Below are positions 1-6,282 of a stretch of 11,627 nt of DNA, piece by piece. The translations under genes and the position numbers were made by a program. Numbering within the stretch: the first letter of the stretch is position 1; each line of letters opens with the position of its first letter. The notes under the pieces were generated by a model. The model was not told the DNA's origin. It worked only from the letters and a program-made list of their open reading frames with translations, and searched no databases. The stretch comes from CAZPMO01 sp964587515 (GTDB lineage: Bacteria; Pseudomonadota; Alphaproteobacteria; MPNO01), in NCBI GenBank assembly GCA_964587515.1, contig CAZPMO010000158.1, forward strand, positions 1-11,627, in the 5' to 3' direction.

Positions 1-484
1 GGGCGGTGCGATTGACCAGCCGGATTTCGGTCGCCCCTTCGTGCAAAAGGGCATAGCAGACCGCGCGGCCGCCGCCGCCGGCGCCGATGACGGCGATCGG
101 GCCCGCATCGGCGCGCCAATTGGGCTGGCGCTGTTTCAGATTGCCGATAAAACCCAGCCAATCGTTATTGGTTCCGAACAGCGATCCATCCTTTCGCACC
201 ACCACACAGCTGATCGCTCCGATCTTCTCCGCCACCTCGTCCACCTCGTCGACGATGGTCATCGCGTCCAGCTTATGTGGGATCGTCAAATTGCAGCCGG
301 CGAAGCCCAGGGGATGCAACGCCCTCAGCGCCGCGCCGAGATCGCCGGGCTTGATCGCAAGCGGCACGTAAGTGCCGGCCACCCCCTGTTGATCCATCCA
401 ATAGTTGTGCATAAGCGGCGAGCGCGAATGCATGACCGGCCACCCCATCACCCCGGCGAGCAGAAATCGATCTGATTGCGTCAT
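1..484 (-). CDS. aroE: Shikimate dehydrogenase-like protein (AroE family), C-terminal part missing
   Basis: NADP-dependent reductase of the shikimate/quinate dehydrogenase family; the first 161 residues are present and the gene runs off the window start. I see the substrate-domain motif HSRSPLMHN (residues 19-27, Ser20 and Ser22), NLTIPHK with catalytic-type Lys71, the partner Asp108 in GTNNDWLGF, then the glycine-rich dinucleotide loop GAGGGGRAV (135-143) and VNRT (157-160), which is typical for NADP. Two positions depart from housekeeping AroE: the usual GAxNT is GAISC (residue 92 is Ser, not Asn) and the usual NTD is NND. These positions normally help bind shikimate, so the substrate may differ. 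The ATG is 57 nt after the preceding aldolase gene, same strand, last visible gene of the catabolic operon; its RBS is weak. Family assignment is firm; a role in aromatic amino acid synthesis is doubtful here. Confidence 0.85.
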   Translation of the reverse strand, partial: MTQSDRFLLAGVMGWPVMHSRSPLMHNYWMDQQGVAGTYVPLAIKPGDLGAALRALHPLGFAGCNLTIPHKLDAMTIVDEVDEVAEKIGAISCVVVRKDGSLFGTNNDWLGFIGNLKQRQPNWRADAGPIAVIGAGGGGRAVCYALLHEGATEIRLVNRTA

Positions 485-541
485 TTGGATCGTCTTACGG
501 TTACAGCGAGGATACTAATTCGGGGTCGGCGGGCCGCGCCG

Positions 542-1225
542 CTAAGCGCCATTATCGAGTTTCGCGCTGAAATGGTCCCAGGTGCGCTTGAACAAATTCG
601 CGTTCCAGAGCTTTTCGCGGCACAGCGCGATTTCTTCTGCGCTGAACGAATAGGGTTTTCCGATCTGCTGCGCCATATACTGACGGTAGGCATTGTCTTC
701 CAGGTAGTTCATCAGCACGAAGGCGTCGACGATGCTCTTGCCGGCGGTGACCGCGCCATGGGCTTTCATCAAGGCCGCCGGCCTGTCTCCGAGCATGTCG
801 GTCAGTCTTTTGGCCATTTCGAGGTTGTTGATCGAGTCGGGTGAATCAAGCACCGGCAATGGATAAACCAGAGACCCCTGCGCATAGACCGGCAGGTATT
901 CGGCGCCGGCGGTCGTCAGGATGGTCGACCAGTTGGGATGGGCGTGAATGACGGCGTCGATGTCGGACCGCGCCTTGTAAATACCGGCATGCAGGTGGAA
1001 CTCCAGCGGCGGTTTGCCATTGCCTTCGATCAGATTGCCGTCGAAATCGATGGTGCAGATATCGTCGACCGTAAGCTGGCTGCGCTGGCAGGAACCGATG
1101 TTGATGAGCATCCGATCGTCGGCGATGCGGGTGCTCGCGTGGCCGTTGTAATCTATGATGCCCGACTGCTCGAGCATGCGGATACAGCGTACGAGCTGCC
1201 GCTTGTGCTCCAATGTTTCGGTCAT
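542..1225 (-). CDS. Class II aldolase/adducin-family decarboxylase or aldolase (copy 2)
   Basis: A 227-residue zinc-dependent enzyme of the class II aldolase (AraD/FucA) family, which includes L-fuculose-phosphate and L-ribulose-phosphate enzymes and also 3,4-dihydroxyphthalate decarboxylase. Visible motifs: NGHASTR (27-33, phosphate/substrate loop position), PLEFHLH with catalytic-type Glu75, HAHP with zinc-ligand His94 and His96, and KAHGAV with third zinc ligand His156. All metal and catalytic positions are intact. The start is supported by GGAGGAA 8 nt upstream of the ATG. It follows the other aldolase by 22 nt. The aromatic-type neighbourhood (Rieske oxygenase, Pht5-like protein, CMD-like protein) makes a decarboxylase or C-C lyase acting on a hydroxylated carboxylic acid more likely than a sugar-phosphate aldolase; that is inference. 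The exact substrate is unknown. Confidence 0.9.
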   Translation of the reverse strand: MTETLEHKRQLVRCIRMLEQSGIIDYNGHASTRIADDRMLINIGSCQRSQLTVDDICTIDFDGNLIEGNGKPPLEFHLHAGIYKARSDIDAVIHAHPNWSTILTTAGAEYLPVYAQGSLVYPLPVLDSPDSINNLEMAKRLTDMLGDRPAALMKAHGAVTAGKSIVDAFVLMNYLEDNAYRQYMAQQIGKPYSFSAEEIALCREKLWNANLFKRTWDHFSAKLDNGA

Positions 1226-1247
1226 GGCGCGTATTCCTCCCGCTGTA

Positions 1248-1994
1248 TCACCAATTCGCTTGCTCGCGCACTTCGCCGCGCCACAATTCCCAGGCCCGCA
1301 TGCAGGCCATCTGGTTGGGCACGTCGGCCAGCAGGCCTTCTTCTTTATCGAGGGCCGCCATGGGCCCGCCGCCGCCCAGCGCCACGGTCCAGTGCTGAAC
1401 GCGGGCGTTGACCTCCGTATAGACCGCGCGAAATACGGCGGTTTGCAGCGTCGAGCCGCAGGCCACCGATCCGTGCGCGCGCATGAGGGCTATGTCTTTG
1501 TCGCCCAGGGACTCGACGAAGGCAACGCCTTTGACGCCGTCGCTGACCAGCATGTCGGTGGCGCCGAATTTTTCGCTGATATCGAATACCGGAACGCCGG
1601 CCGCCAGAAAGGCGGCATTATGAAACATTGCCAGCATCGCCTGATCGACGAGGCCGAAGGGAATGACCGAGGGCGAATGGCTGTGCACGATCGAATTTAA
1701 ATCCGGCCGGGCCTTGTAGATTTCACCGTGAATGAACCGTTCGAGGAAACTGCCGCGGCCATCGGCGTTGCAGGGGACGCTGTCGAGGCTGTATTCGATG
1801 ATATCGTCGGGTGTCACGAGGGCGGGCGCCATGGAGCGCGACATGAAATAGCGCTCCGGCGCATCCGGGTGGCGCTGCGAGACATGCCCGAAGGCGTCCA
1901 CGACGCCCCGCGCCGCCAGAACGCGGCTCGCCGCGGCCAGGTCGGCGGTAAATTCGGCGGTGACCGGACCACCGGAAATTGGATTTTCGCTCAT
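1248..1994 (-). CDS. Class II aldolase/adducin-family decarboxylase or aldolase (copy 1)
   Basis: Second class II aldolase, 248 residues from the chosen start. Counted from that start: GHVSQR loop at 36-41, Glu85 in FLERFIHGEIY, zinc ligands His104 and His106 in VHSHSP, and His174 in RAHGSV. The fold core is that of copy 2 but the two proteins differ clearly in sequence, so this is not a recent duplication and the two probably do different steps. A start five codons earlier (ATG at 2009) touches the stop of the preceding gene but has no ribosome site. The ATG at 1994 has AAAGAAG 5 nt upstream, so I prefer it. Metal-dependent decarboxylation or retro-aldol cleavage is the family chemistry; 3,4-dihydroxyphthalate decarboxylase is the best-known aromatic relative. 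Sits between the CMD-like gene and copy 2 in one operon. Confidence 0.9.
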   Translation of the reverse strand: MSENPISGGPVTAEFTADLAAASRVLAARGVVDAFGHVSQRHPDAPERYFMSRSMAPALVTPDDIIEYSLDSVPCNADGRGSFLERFIHGEIYKARPDLNSIVHSHSPSVIPFGLVDQAMLAMFHNAAFLAAGVPVFDISEKFGATDMLVSDGVKGVAFVESLGDKDIALMRAHGSVACGSTLQTAVFRAVYTEVNARVQHWTVALGGGGPMAALDKEEGLLADVPNQMACMRAWELWRGEVREQANW

Positions 1995-1999
1995 GATAT

Positions 2000-2006
2000 C
2001 TTCTTT
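2000..2006 (-). promoter_or_regulatory. Ribosome binding site deciding the start of aldolase copy 1
   Basis: On the minus strand AAAGAAG ends 5 nt before the ATG at 1994. The alternative ATG at 2009 directly follows the upstream TGA and has no purine-rich site, so this element favours the shorter protein. Confidence 0.45.
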
Positions 2007-2009
2007 CAT

Positions 2010-2561
2010 TCAGCCGCGCTTGAGATGCGACGGCGCGTCGTCCGCCGGTATCGCGCCGACCACATTGGCCATCAGCGCCGTCGTGCAGAAATGGCCGATG
2101 GCGCCGACCACATCGGCCAGGCGCCGATAGCCGAGCGCCGTCTCCGCTGATTTGAATCCTTCGTCCGACAGCGTCCCGGTGGCGAGCAGTTCGCGAGTCG
2201 CGGCATGCACCGCCCTGTCGCTGTCGTCGCCGAAATTCGGTTGCGCGCCTTCGTTGATCGCTTCGATCACCGTGGGGTCCAGACCGGCGCCCAACGCCGT
2301 CTTGGCTTGCGCGCTCCAGGGATAGGCGGCGTTCCAGTGACGCACCGTCATAAGCGACACGATTCGCACCTGCGCCGGCGTCAGCGTGCAATTGAGAAGG
2401 TGTGCGCTCGATTCATTGTGGAGCCGCCAGATTTCCGCCGAATACGCATAACCGATCGCGGGGCCGAACCCGACGCGCGAATTTTTTGAGACGATCCGGT
2501 CGTGAACGGCCTGTTGATCGGCGTCCATCTCATCTCGGCTCAATACCGGAATTCTGGTCAT
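2010..2561 (-). CDS. Carboxymuconolactone decarboxylase-like (CMD/AhpD-fold) protein without the CxxC pair
   Basis: A 183-residue mostly helical protein of the carboxymuconolactone decarboxylase-like family. The diagnostic core is around residues 64-90 (AQVRIVSLMTVRHWNAAYPWSAQAK), matching the family helix that usually reads xxYxWxxH; here the His position is Gln85. The AhpD-type redox CxxC is absent: the only cysteines are Cys58 and Cys159, far apart. A thiol peroxidase role is therefore unlikely, and it groups with the small-molecule-lyase/decarboxylase-like branch. The ATG has AGGGGA about 8 nt upstream. Its stop touches the next aldolase gene, whereas 105 bp separate it from the CobW gene before it. 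In context it may act on a lactone or hydroxy-acid intermediate; the reaction cannot be named from sequence. Confidence 0.8.
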   Translation of the reverse strand: MTRIPVLSRDEMDADQQAVHDRIVSKNSRVGFGPAIGYAYSAEIWRLHNESSAHLLNCTLTPAQVRIVSLMTVRHWNAAYPWSAQAKTALGAGLDPTVIEAINEGAQPNFGDDSDRAVHAATRELLATGTLSDEGFKSAETALGYRRLADVVGAIGHFCTTALMANVVGAIPADDAPSHLKRG

Positions 2562-2666
2562 GCACTCGTCCCCTGTCCGCCGTTACACTGATGGCAACCG
2601 CCATATTTATGCTTTTTAATTCGCCTGCAGTACAGATGTGGAAGGACCGCGCGCCAAAGTCCTGGC
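2562..2666 (-). other. Intergenic gap with short hairpin, possible internal promoter
   Basis: The only wide gap (105 bp) inside the otherwise tight minus-strand operon. It is AT-rich in its middle (about 2600-2625) compared with its flanks and holds a small perfect hairpin, ATGGC-N4-GCCAT at 2591-2604. It could carry an internal promoter or a leader for the three downstream genes. I see no convincing -35/-10 pair and no open reading frame. Confidence 0.3.
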
Positions 2667-3668
2667 TCAGGATGCATTGGCGAGAATATTCCACCGGCAG
2701 TTCCGAAACGCCTCGTTCAAATCGTCGTGATTCAGTTTTCGGCCAACGAAAACCAGACGCGAGCGGCGCGCGCCTTCTCTCCATTCCCCCACATAATCGC
2801 CTTCGATCATCATGTTCACGGCTTGCAGGACAAGTCGTCTGTCTTCGTTCTTTATGGAAAAAATTCCCTTGGTGCGGAGGATGTCGGCGCCGTGGCGGGC
2901 CAGCAGCTCCTGCAACCATTCTTCCAGCCGGGTGGCGTCCATGGGGGCGTCGCAGTCCAGGGAAACGCTGGTGACGCCATGGCCGTCGATGTGATTGTGG
3001 CGATGCATCTCCACATCCGGCGCCAGTTGCGCCTCGACCCGGTCCAGATCGAAACCATGTCTGTTAAAAATGGCGCCGGCCGGAACGTCGGACCGGTTTG
3101 CCCGGATAACCGGTGCGAAGGGGTTGAGTCGCCGAAGCTGGGCTTCGATATCCTCTATCGGCGCCGTGGCGTCGTCGACCTTGTTCAGAACGATATGATC
3201 GCTGAACGCGATTTGGTCGGCCGCATCGGCGCCGTCCGCCAATTGAACGAGAATGTGCGCGGCGTCGACCACACACAGGACCGAATCCAGCCGGCATTGC
3301 GCGCCGATCACCTGATCGATCACCAATGTCTGAATGACGGGGCTGGGGTTCGCCAGGCCGGTGGTCTCAATGATAATGCCGTCGAGATCCGGCTTTGTGG
3401 TCAATAGATTACGGAGGGTCCGGATCAGGTCGCCGCGAACAACGCAACAGATGCAGCCGCTGCTAAGCTCGATCAGCTCCTCTTCGCCGGTTTCGATCAG
3501 ATCGCCGTCGATGCCGATGTCGCCGAACTCGTTCACGATAACGGCGAAGCGCCGTTGGGAAAGCGCCGGCAATACCCGATTGAGCAAGGTGGTCTTGCCC
3601 GCGCCGAGAAACCCGGTCACGACAGTAACGGGAATCCGCGTATCAGGGTTGTCGACCGGATCGGCCAC
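2667..3668 (-). CDS. CobW/G3E-family GTPase, probable metallochaperone
   Basis: A 333-residue GTP-binding protein of the CobW/YjiA/ZNG1 group, which insert or supply metals (Zn, Co) to client enzymes. In order: Walker A TGFLGAGKTT (18-27), NEFGDIGID (46-54), the metal-binding CxCC motif GCICC (71-75), IIETTGL (99-105) as Walker B-like segment, guanine-specificity NKVD (162-165), a His-rich stretch MHRHNHIDGHG (221-231), and a CobW C-terminal domain from about 232 to 325. The start is GTG, only 3 nt after the TGA of the alcohol dehydrogenase gene and without a clear ribosome site, so translation is probably coupled. Clients are likely the zinc enzymes in the same operon (alcohol dehydrogenase, class II aldolases); that is inference from context. 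Alternatives such as a cobalamin or nitrile-hydratase role have no support here. Confidence 0.92.
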   Translation of the reverse strand: MADPVDNPDTRIPVTVVTGFLGAGKTTLLNRVLPALSQRRFAVIVNEFGDIGIDGDLIETGEEELIELSSGCICCVVRGDLIRTLRNLLTTKPDLDGIIIETTGLANPSPVIQTLVIDQVIGAQCRLDSVLCVVDAAHILVQLADGADAADQIAFSDHIVLNKVDDATAPIEDIEAQLRRLNPFAPVIRANRSDVPAGAIFNRHGFDLDRVEAQLAPDVEMHRHNHIDGHGVTSVSLDCDAPMDATRLEEWLQELLARHGADILRTKGIFSIKNEDRRLVLQAVNMMIEGDYVGEWREGARRSRLVFVGRKLNHDDLNEAFRNCRWNILANAS

Positions 3669-3671
3669 AAA

Positions 3672-4775
3672 TCATGCCCACGGCATCAGCGAGACGTGAA
3701 TCACCTCGCCGCTGCCGCCGACCGCGTTGATGGCGTCGTGGGTATCCTTGAGACCAAATCGATGCGTGGTGATCTGATCCAAATCGAACCGATCCGAATT
3801 AAGCTGTTTCAGCGCCAGTTCACAGCTTTCGTAATTGTGACCGCGGGCCGCTTTGATCGTGATGTATTTATTGGCGATTTTGCCCAGCGGAAAATTCGGA
3901 AAATCCGAGACCTCGCCCTGGATCAGCAAGGTGCCGCCTTTGCGTTTTAGCGCCTCGATGCCCAGCAACACTGGAATAGTGCCCGCGCCAGCGGTGCAAT
4001 CGAGCGATACATCGAGCCCCTCGCCCGATGTGATTTCGTTGATCCGCTCAACCGGATCTTCCTCCTCGACATTGATGACATGGTCGGCGCCGAGATTCTT
4101 GGCCACGGAAAGACGTTTGATGTCCTTCGATGTGCCGGTAACGATGATCAGGGACGCGCCGGCTTGCTTGCACGCGACGACCTGGCTCAATCCCTGCTGC
4201 CCCGGGCCTTGTATCAGGACGCGGCTGTCATAGCCGACCTCGCAATCGAACAGCGCCCACTGGATGCCGTTCGCCATGGGAGTCACGACCCCCGCCAATT
4301 CGGCCGAAAGCCCGTCGGGCACTTTGTGCAGGATCGAGTTCCAAGGCAGAAACATGTACTCCGCGAACCCACCGAACAAATGCGGCGCGCGTTCGGCCAG
4401 GGTATAGCCAAATCGCAGCCCGTCGGGGTATTGGCGCCAATCCGTGAACATGCACAGGCGATATTCGCCGCGATGACAATGTTCGCAATTCATGCAGCCG
4501 ACATAATGTTCGGCGAAAACCAGATCGCCTTCCTTTAGCCCGCGACGCTTCTGGAAGGTCTTGCCGGCTTTGGCGATGTAGCCGATATTTTCATGCCCCA
4601 TGATAACCGGCCCTTCGAAGGGGGGCTTGGAATAGAACTTCACATCGGTGCCGCAGATGCCGGCGACTTCCACCTTCAAAAGAGCGGCTTCGTCCGGAAT
4701 TTCGGGCATGTCGTATTCGCGAATTTCGGTGGTCTGGGGCGCCGTCCGGACGGCCGCATTCACTTTTTCGGGCAC
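3672..4775 (-). CDS. Zinc-dependent medium-chain alcohol dehydrogenase
   Basis: A 367-residue MDR-superfamily dehydrogenase that oxidises an alcohol to aldehyde or ketone with NAD(P). From the chosen GTG: catalytic-zinc site Cys41 in GICGTD, His61-Glu62 in GHENIGYI; structural-zinc tetrad Cys94, Cys97, Cys100, Cys108 (GCMNCEHC...C); Rossmann motif GPGQQG (190-195). The end of the second Rossmann strand reads VTGTSKD with no Asp where NAD-specific enzymes usually have one, so NADP is possible. The GTG at 4775 is preceded by GGGAGAGGG; a TTG ten codons earlier is open but has no such site. It is the first gene of the minus-strand operon and is translationally coupled to the CobW gene. Substrate unknown; context suggests a hydroxylated intermediate of the catabolic route. 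Confidence 0.92.
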   Translation of the reverse strand: MPEKVNAAVRTAPQTTEIREYDMPEIPDEAALLKVEVAGICGTDVKFYSKPPFEGPVIMGHENIGYIAKAGKTFQKRRGLKEGDLVFAEHYVGCMNCEHCHRGEYRLCMFTDWRQYPDGLRFGYTLAERAPHLFGGFAEYMFLPWNSILHKVPDGLSAELAGVVTPMANGIQWALFDCEVGYDSRVLIQGPGQQGLSQVVACKQAGASLIIVTGTSKDIKRLSVAKNLGADHVINVEEEDPVERINEITSGEGLDVSLDCTAGAGTIPVLLGIEALKRKGGTLLIQGEVSDFPNFPLGKIANKYITIKAARGHNYESCELALKQLNSDRFDLDQITTHRFGLKDTHDAINAVGGSGEVIHVSLMPWA

Positions 4776-4779
4776 GGGT

Positions 4780-4788
4780 CCCTCTCCC
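4780..4788 (-). promoter_or_regulatory. Ribosome binding site for the alcohol dehydrogenase GTG start
   Basis: Minus-strand GGGAGAGGG lies a few nt before GTG 4775 (5 nt from the GAGG core). It is the strongest site in the divergent gap and decides the start over the upstream TTG at 4805. Confidence 0.6.
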
Positions 4789-4925
4789 ACTATGGTGTTG
4801 ACCAAGGTGTATCAAAGGGGCAAATTCCAAACAAGGACGAAGCGCGTCGAGGCGAATTAAGGCCGGGTTTTCGCGGTTTCTTGCCCTCGCAAAGCACGGA
4901 CCCGTGGCGGTCGAGGTTAGCAAGC

Positions 4926-5216
4926 ATGTTCCGACGACTTGGGCCGGAAAAAGACACGCTCGAGGACCTTTCGCGGGTCGAGGCCCTTGTGCGCGATCGG
5001 TTCCGGATCGGGGTGACCGAGATCATCCTGGTTTCGCAGGACCGGGGAACGAGACCCGGGTTTCCACCGCACGAAACCAACGTGGTCTTCTGGAAGAATG
5101 AAATACGTTACCGCCTCAAGGTATTTTCGCCTGTCGCGAAAGTCAGGGACGCGGATTTGCCGCTCGACTGGTTACTGCCCTCGTTGGAGGACACCGGCGA
5201 TAACGACTGCTGCTGA
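4926..5216 (+). CDS. Small protein of unknown function ending in Asp-Cys-Cys
   Basis: A 96-residue soluble protein, divergent from the alcohol dehydrogenase and convergent with the hydrolase gene. I do not recognise its family. Visible: a charged, helical N-terminal third (8-25), a likely beta strand TEIILVSQD (31-39), a Pro/Gly turn PGFPPHET (44-51), a strand pair NVVFWKNEI and RYRLKVFSPVAKV (52-73), a DADLPLDWLLPSL helix (76-88), and an acidic tail ending NDCC. The paired terminal cysteines suggest metal or thiol chemistry, but nothing more can be said. The reading frame is open far upstream, antisense to the dehydrogenase; the ATG at 4926 is chosen because it lies outside that gene and has GAGG 9 nt upstream. 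The composition looks protein-like rather than a shadow. Confidence 0.65.
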   Translation: MFRRLGPEKDTLEDLSRVEALVRDRFRIGVTEIILVSQDRGTRPGFPPHETNVVFWKNEIRYRLKVFSPVAKVRDADLPLDWLLPSLEDTGDNDCC

Positions 5217-5266
5217 TTCCGTTAAAGAGACGAAACAACCCACGCATTAAATGATGCTAAAGACGG

Positions 5267-6121
5267 TCAATGAGCGACACCGTCGAGAAAATCCAATATG
5301 CGCCGGGGCGCGTTCGCTTCGGTTTGCGCGGCTACGGGGACGTCCCAATATTCGGACCCGTTCAGGCGTTCGTGAAGGTACCTGGCGGCGGAAGTGGCGT
5401 GAAAGTCATCGTCGCCAGGGACGATCAAGCTGGGGATATCGAGATTCATCAATTCCTCGGGCTCGGCCCCTGGCGCCGTGTCGCGATCAATCAACCCGCG
5501 ATACATCTCAGTGACGATCAGAAGATACCGCGCTTTGTCGAACTCGGCGTAAGCTTCGGCGAACCCGTCCGAGTTCCGGATCGGTTGCCCCCACGGCCCG
5601 CCGCGCGGATCCTGCGAAAAGTTCTGGTCATGGCTGCGAACCAGATCGACCACGGCCCGCAGACCATTTTCCTCAACGAAAGCCACATGGCGGGCGAAAC
5701 GCTTATGCCCGCTGATCCGGTATTTCGCGCCGCCCACGGGCCAGTAATGCACCATCGAAAGCGTGCGTTCCGGATGGGCCACGCTGAACGCCGCGACGGG
5801 ACAACAGCCCATGCAGCCCCCCATGACATGGGCCTTATCCACGCCCAGCGCATCCAGCAGCCCGGCGCCCTGACGCACGAAATGTTCCCAGGTGATCTTC
5901 TCGACCCGGCCGCCCGACTGACCGTTTTCGCGCCGGTCGAACAGGATGCACCGATATTTTTTCGGAAGATGGTCCAGCAGCTTGATGCGCTTATAGACCC
6001 CGAGGTCAATCCACTTCTCGATCCGGGCGTCGAATCCGCCCGGCGCATACATCAACAGTGGCGGACCTTCGCCCACGACCTCGTATCGTGTCTCAATTCC
6101 ATCGGCTTGCGCGAAAGGCAT
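5267..6121 (-). CDS. Alpha/beta hydrolase with a cysteine nucleophile
   Basis: A 284-residue alpha/beta-hydrolase-fold protein. It starts with the usual first strands (TRYEVVGEGPPLLMYAPGGF, 11-30; the oxyanion-hole turn PGG at 27-29), has FDRRENGQS (61-69) and a nucleophile elbow GGCMG (101-105) where Cys103 stands in for the common Ser, followed by Cys106-Cys107. Cys nucleophiles are known from dienelactone hydrolases. The acid is probably in GDDDFH (236-241). No His is found at the normal C-terminal position: the region reads VAAQTEANAP, and His284 is the last residue. His241 is the only other candidate. The ATG at 6121 begins the fold directly; the frame stays open 53 codons upstream into the divergent gap, but that part has no protein features. 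Divergent from the Rieske gene, so probably co-regulated. C-C or ester bond hydrolysis in the pathway is an inference. Confidence 0.85.
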   Translation of the reverse strand: MPFAQADGIETRYEVVGEGPPLLMYAPGGFDARIEKWIDLGVYKRIKLLDHLPKKYRCILFDRRENGQSGGRVEKITWEHFVRQGAGLLDALGVDKAHVMGGCMGCCPVAAFSVAHPERTLSMVHYWPVGGAKYRISGHKRFARHVAFVEENGLRAVVDLVRSHDQNFSQDPRGGPWGQPIRNSDGFAEAYAEFDKARYLLIVTEMYRGLIDRDTAPGAEPEELMNLDIPSLIVPGDDDFHATSAARYLHERLNGSEYWDVPVAAQTEANAPRRILDFLDGVAH

Positions 6122-6172
6122 GGTTTTGAACTTTTTCGTAAGCGATACCGCGTGAAACTCGAAGATATCGGG

Positions 6173-6187
6173 ATTTTGCGGTAAAAT
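6173..6187. promoter_or_regulatory. Candidate operator in the hydrolase/Rieske divergent gap
   Basis: Perfect inverted repeat ATTTT-N5-AAAAT, with a T-N11-A arrangement like LysR-type sites, in the 161-bp gap (6122-6282) between two divergent catabolic genes. The TAAAAT at 6182-6187 could itself be a -10 box for the Rieske gene, but no good -35 is seen. No regulator gene for the island is in this window. Confidence 0.3.
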
Positions 6188-6282
6188 AGACTTAATAGCC
6201 ACGAACAGGGTAAAAACCGCGTCCCGGCGAGCGCGGAACGGCCGTGGGACCAGAGATCGAGCAGCTAAAAAGGAGAACAAGA

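Noticed and set aside
1723..2391. 222-codon open frame on the minus strand overlapping the CMD-like and aldolase genes in another frame
   Set aside because: Arg-rich translation typical of a shifted frame of a GC-rich gene; both overlapped genes have family motifs.
2591..2604. Terminator or riboswitch in the gap before the CMD-like gene
   Set aside because: Only a 5-bp stem without a T run; too small for a riboswitch.
4798..4826. Plus-strand promoter TTGACC-N17-CAAATT for the 96-residue gene
   Set aside because: The -35 is fair but the -10 matches only three of six bases, and the distance to the ATG is about 100 bp; too weak to list.
5270..6184. 304-codon open frame on the plus strand opposite the alpha/beta hydrolase
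   Set aside because: Fully antisense to a gene with clear fold motifs; the translation shows no domain, and long antisense frames are common in GC-rich DNA.
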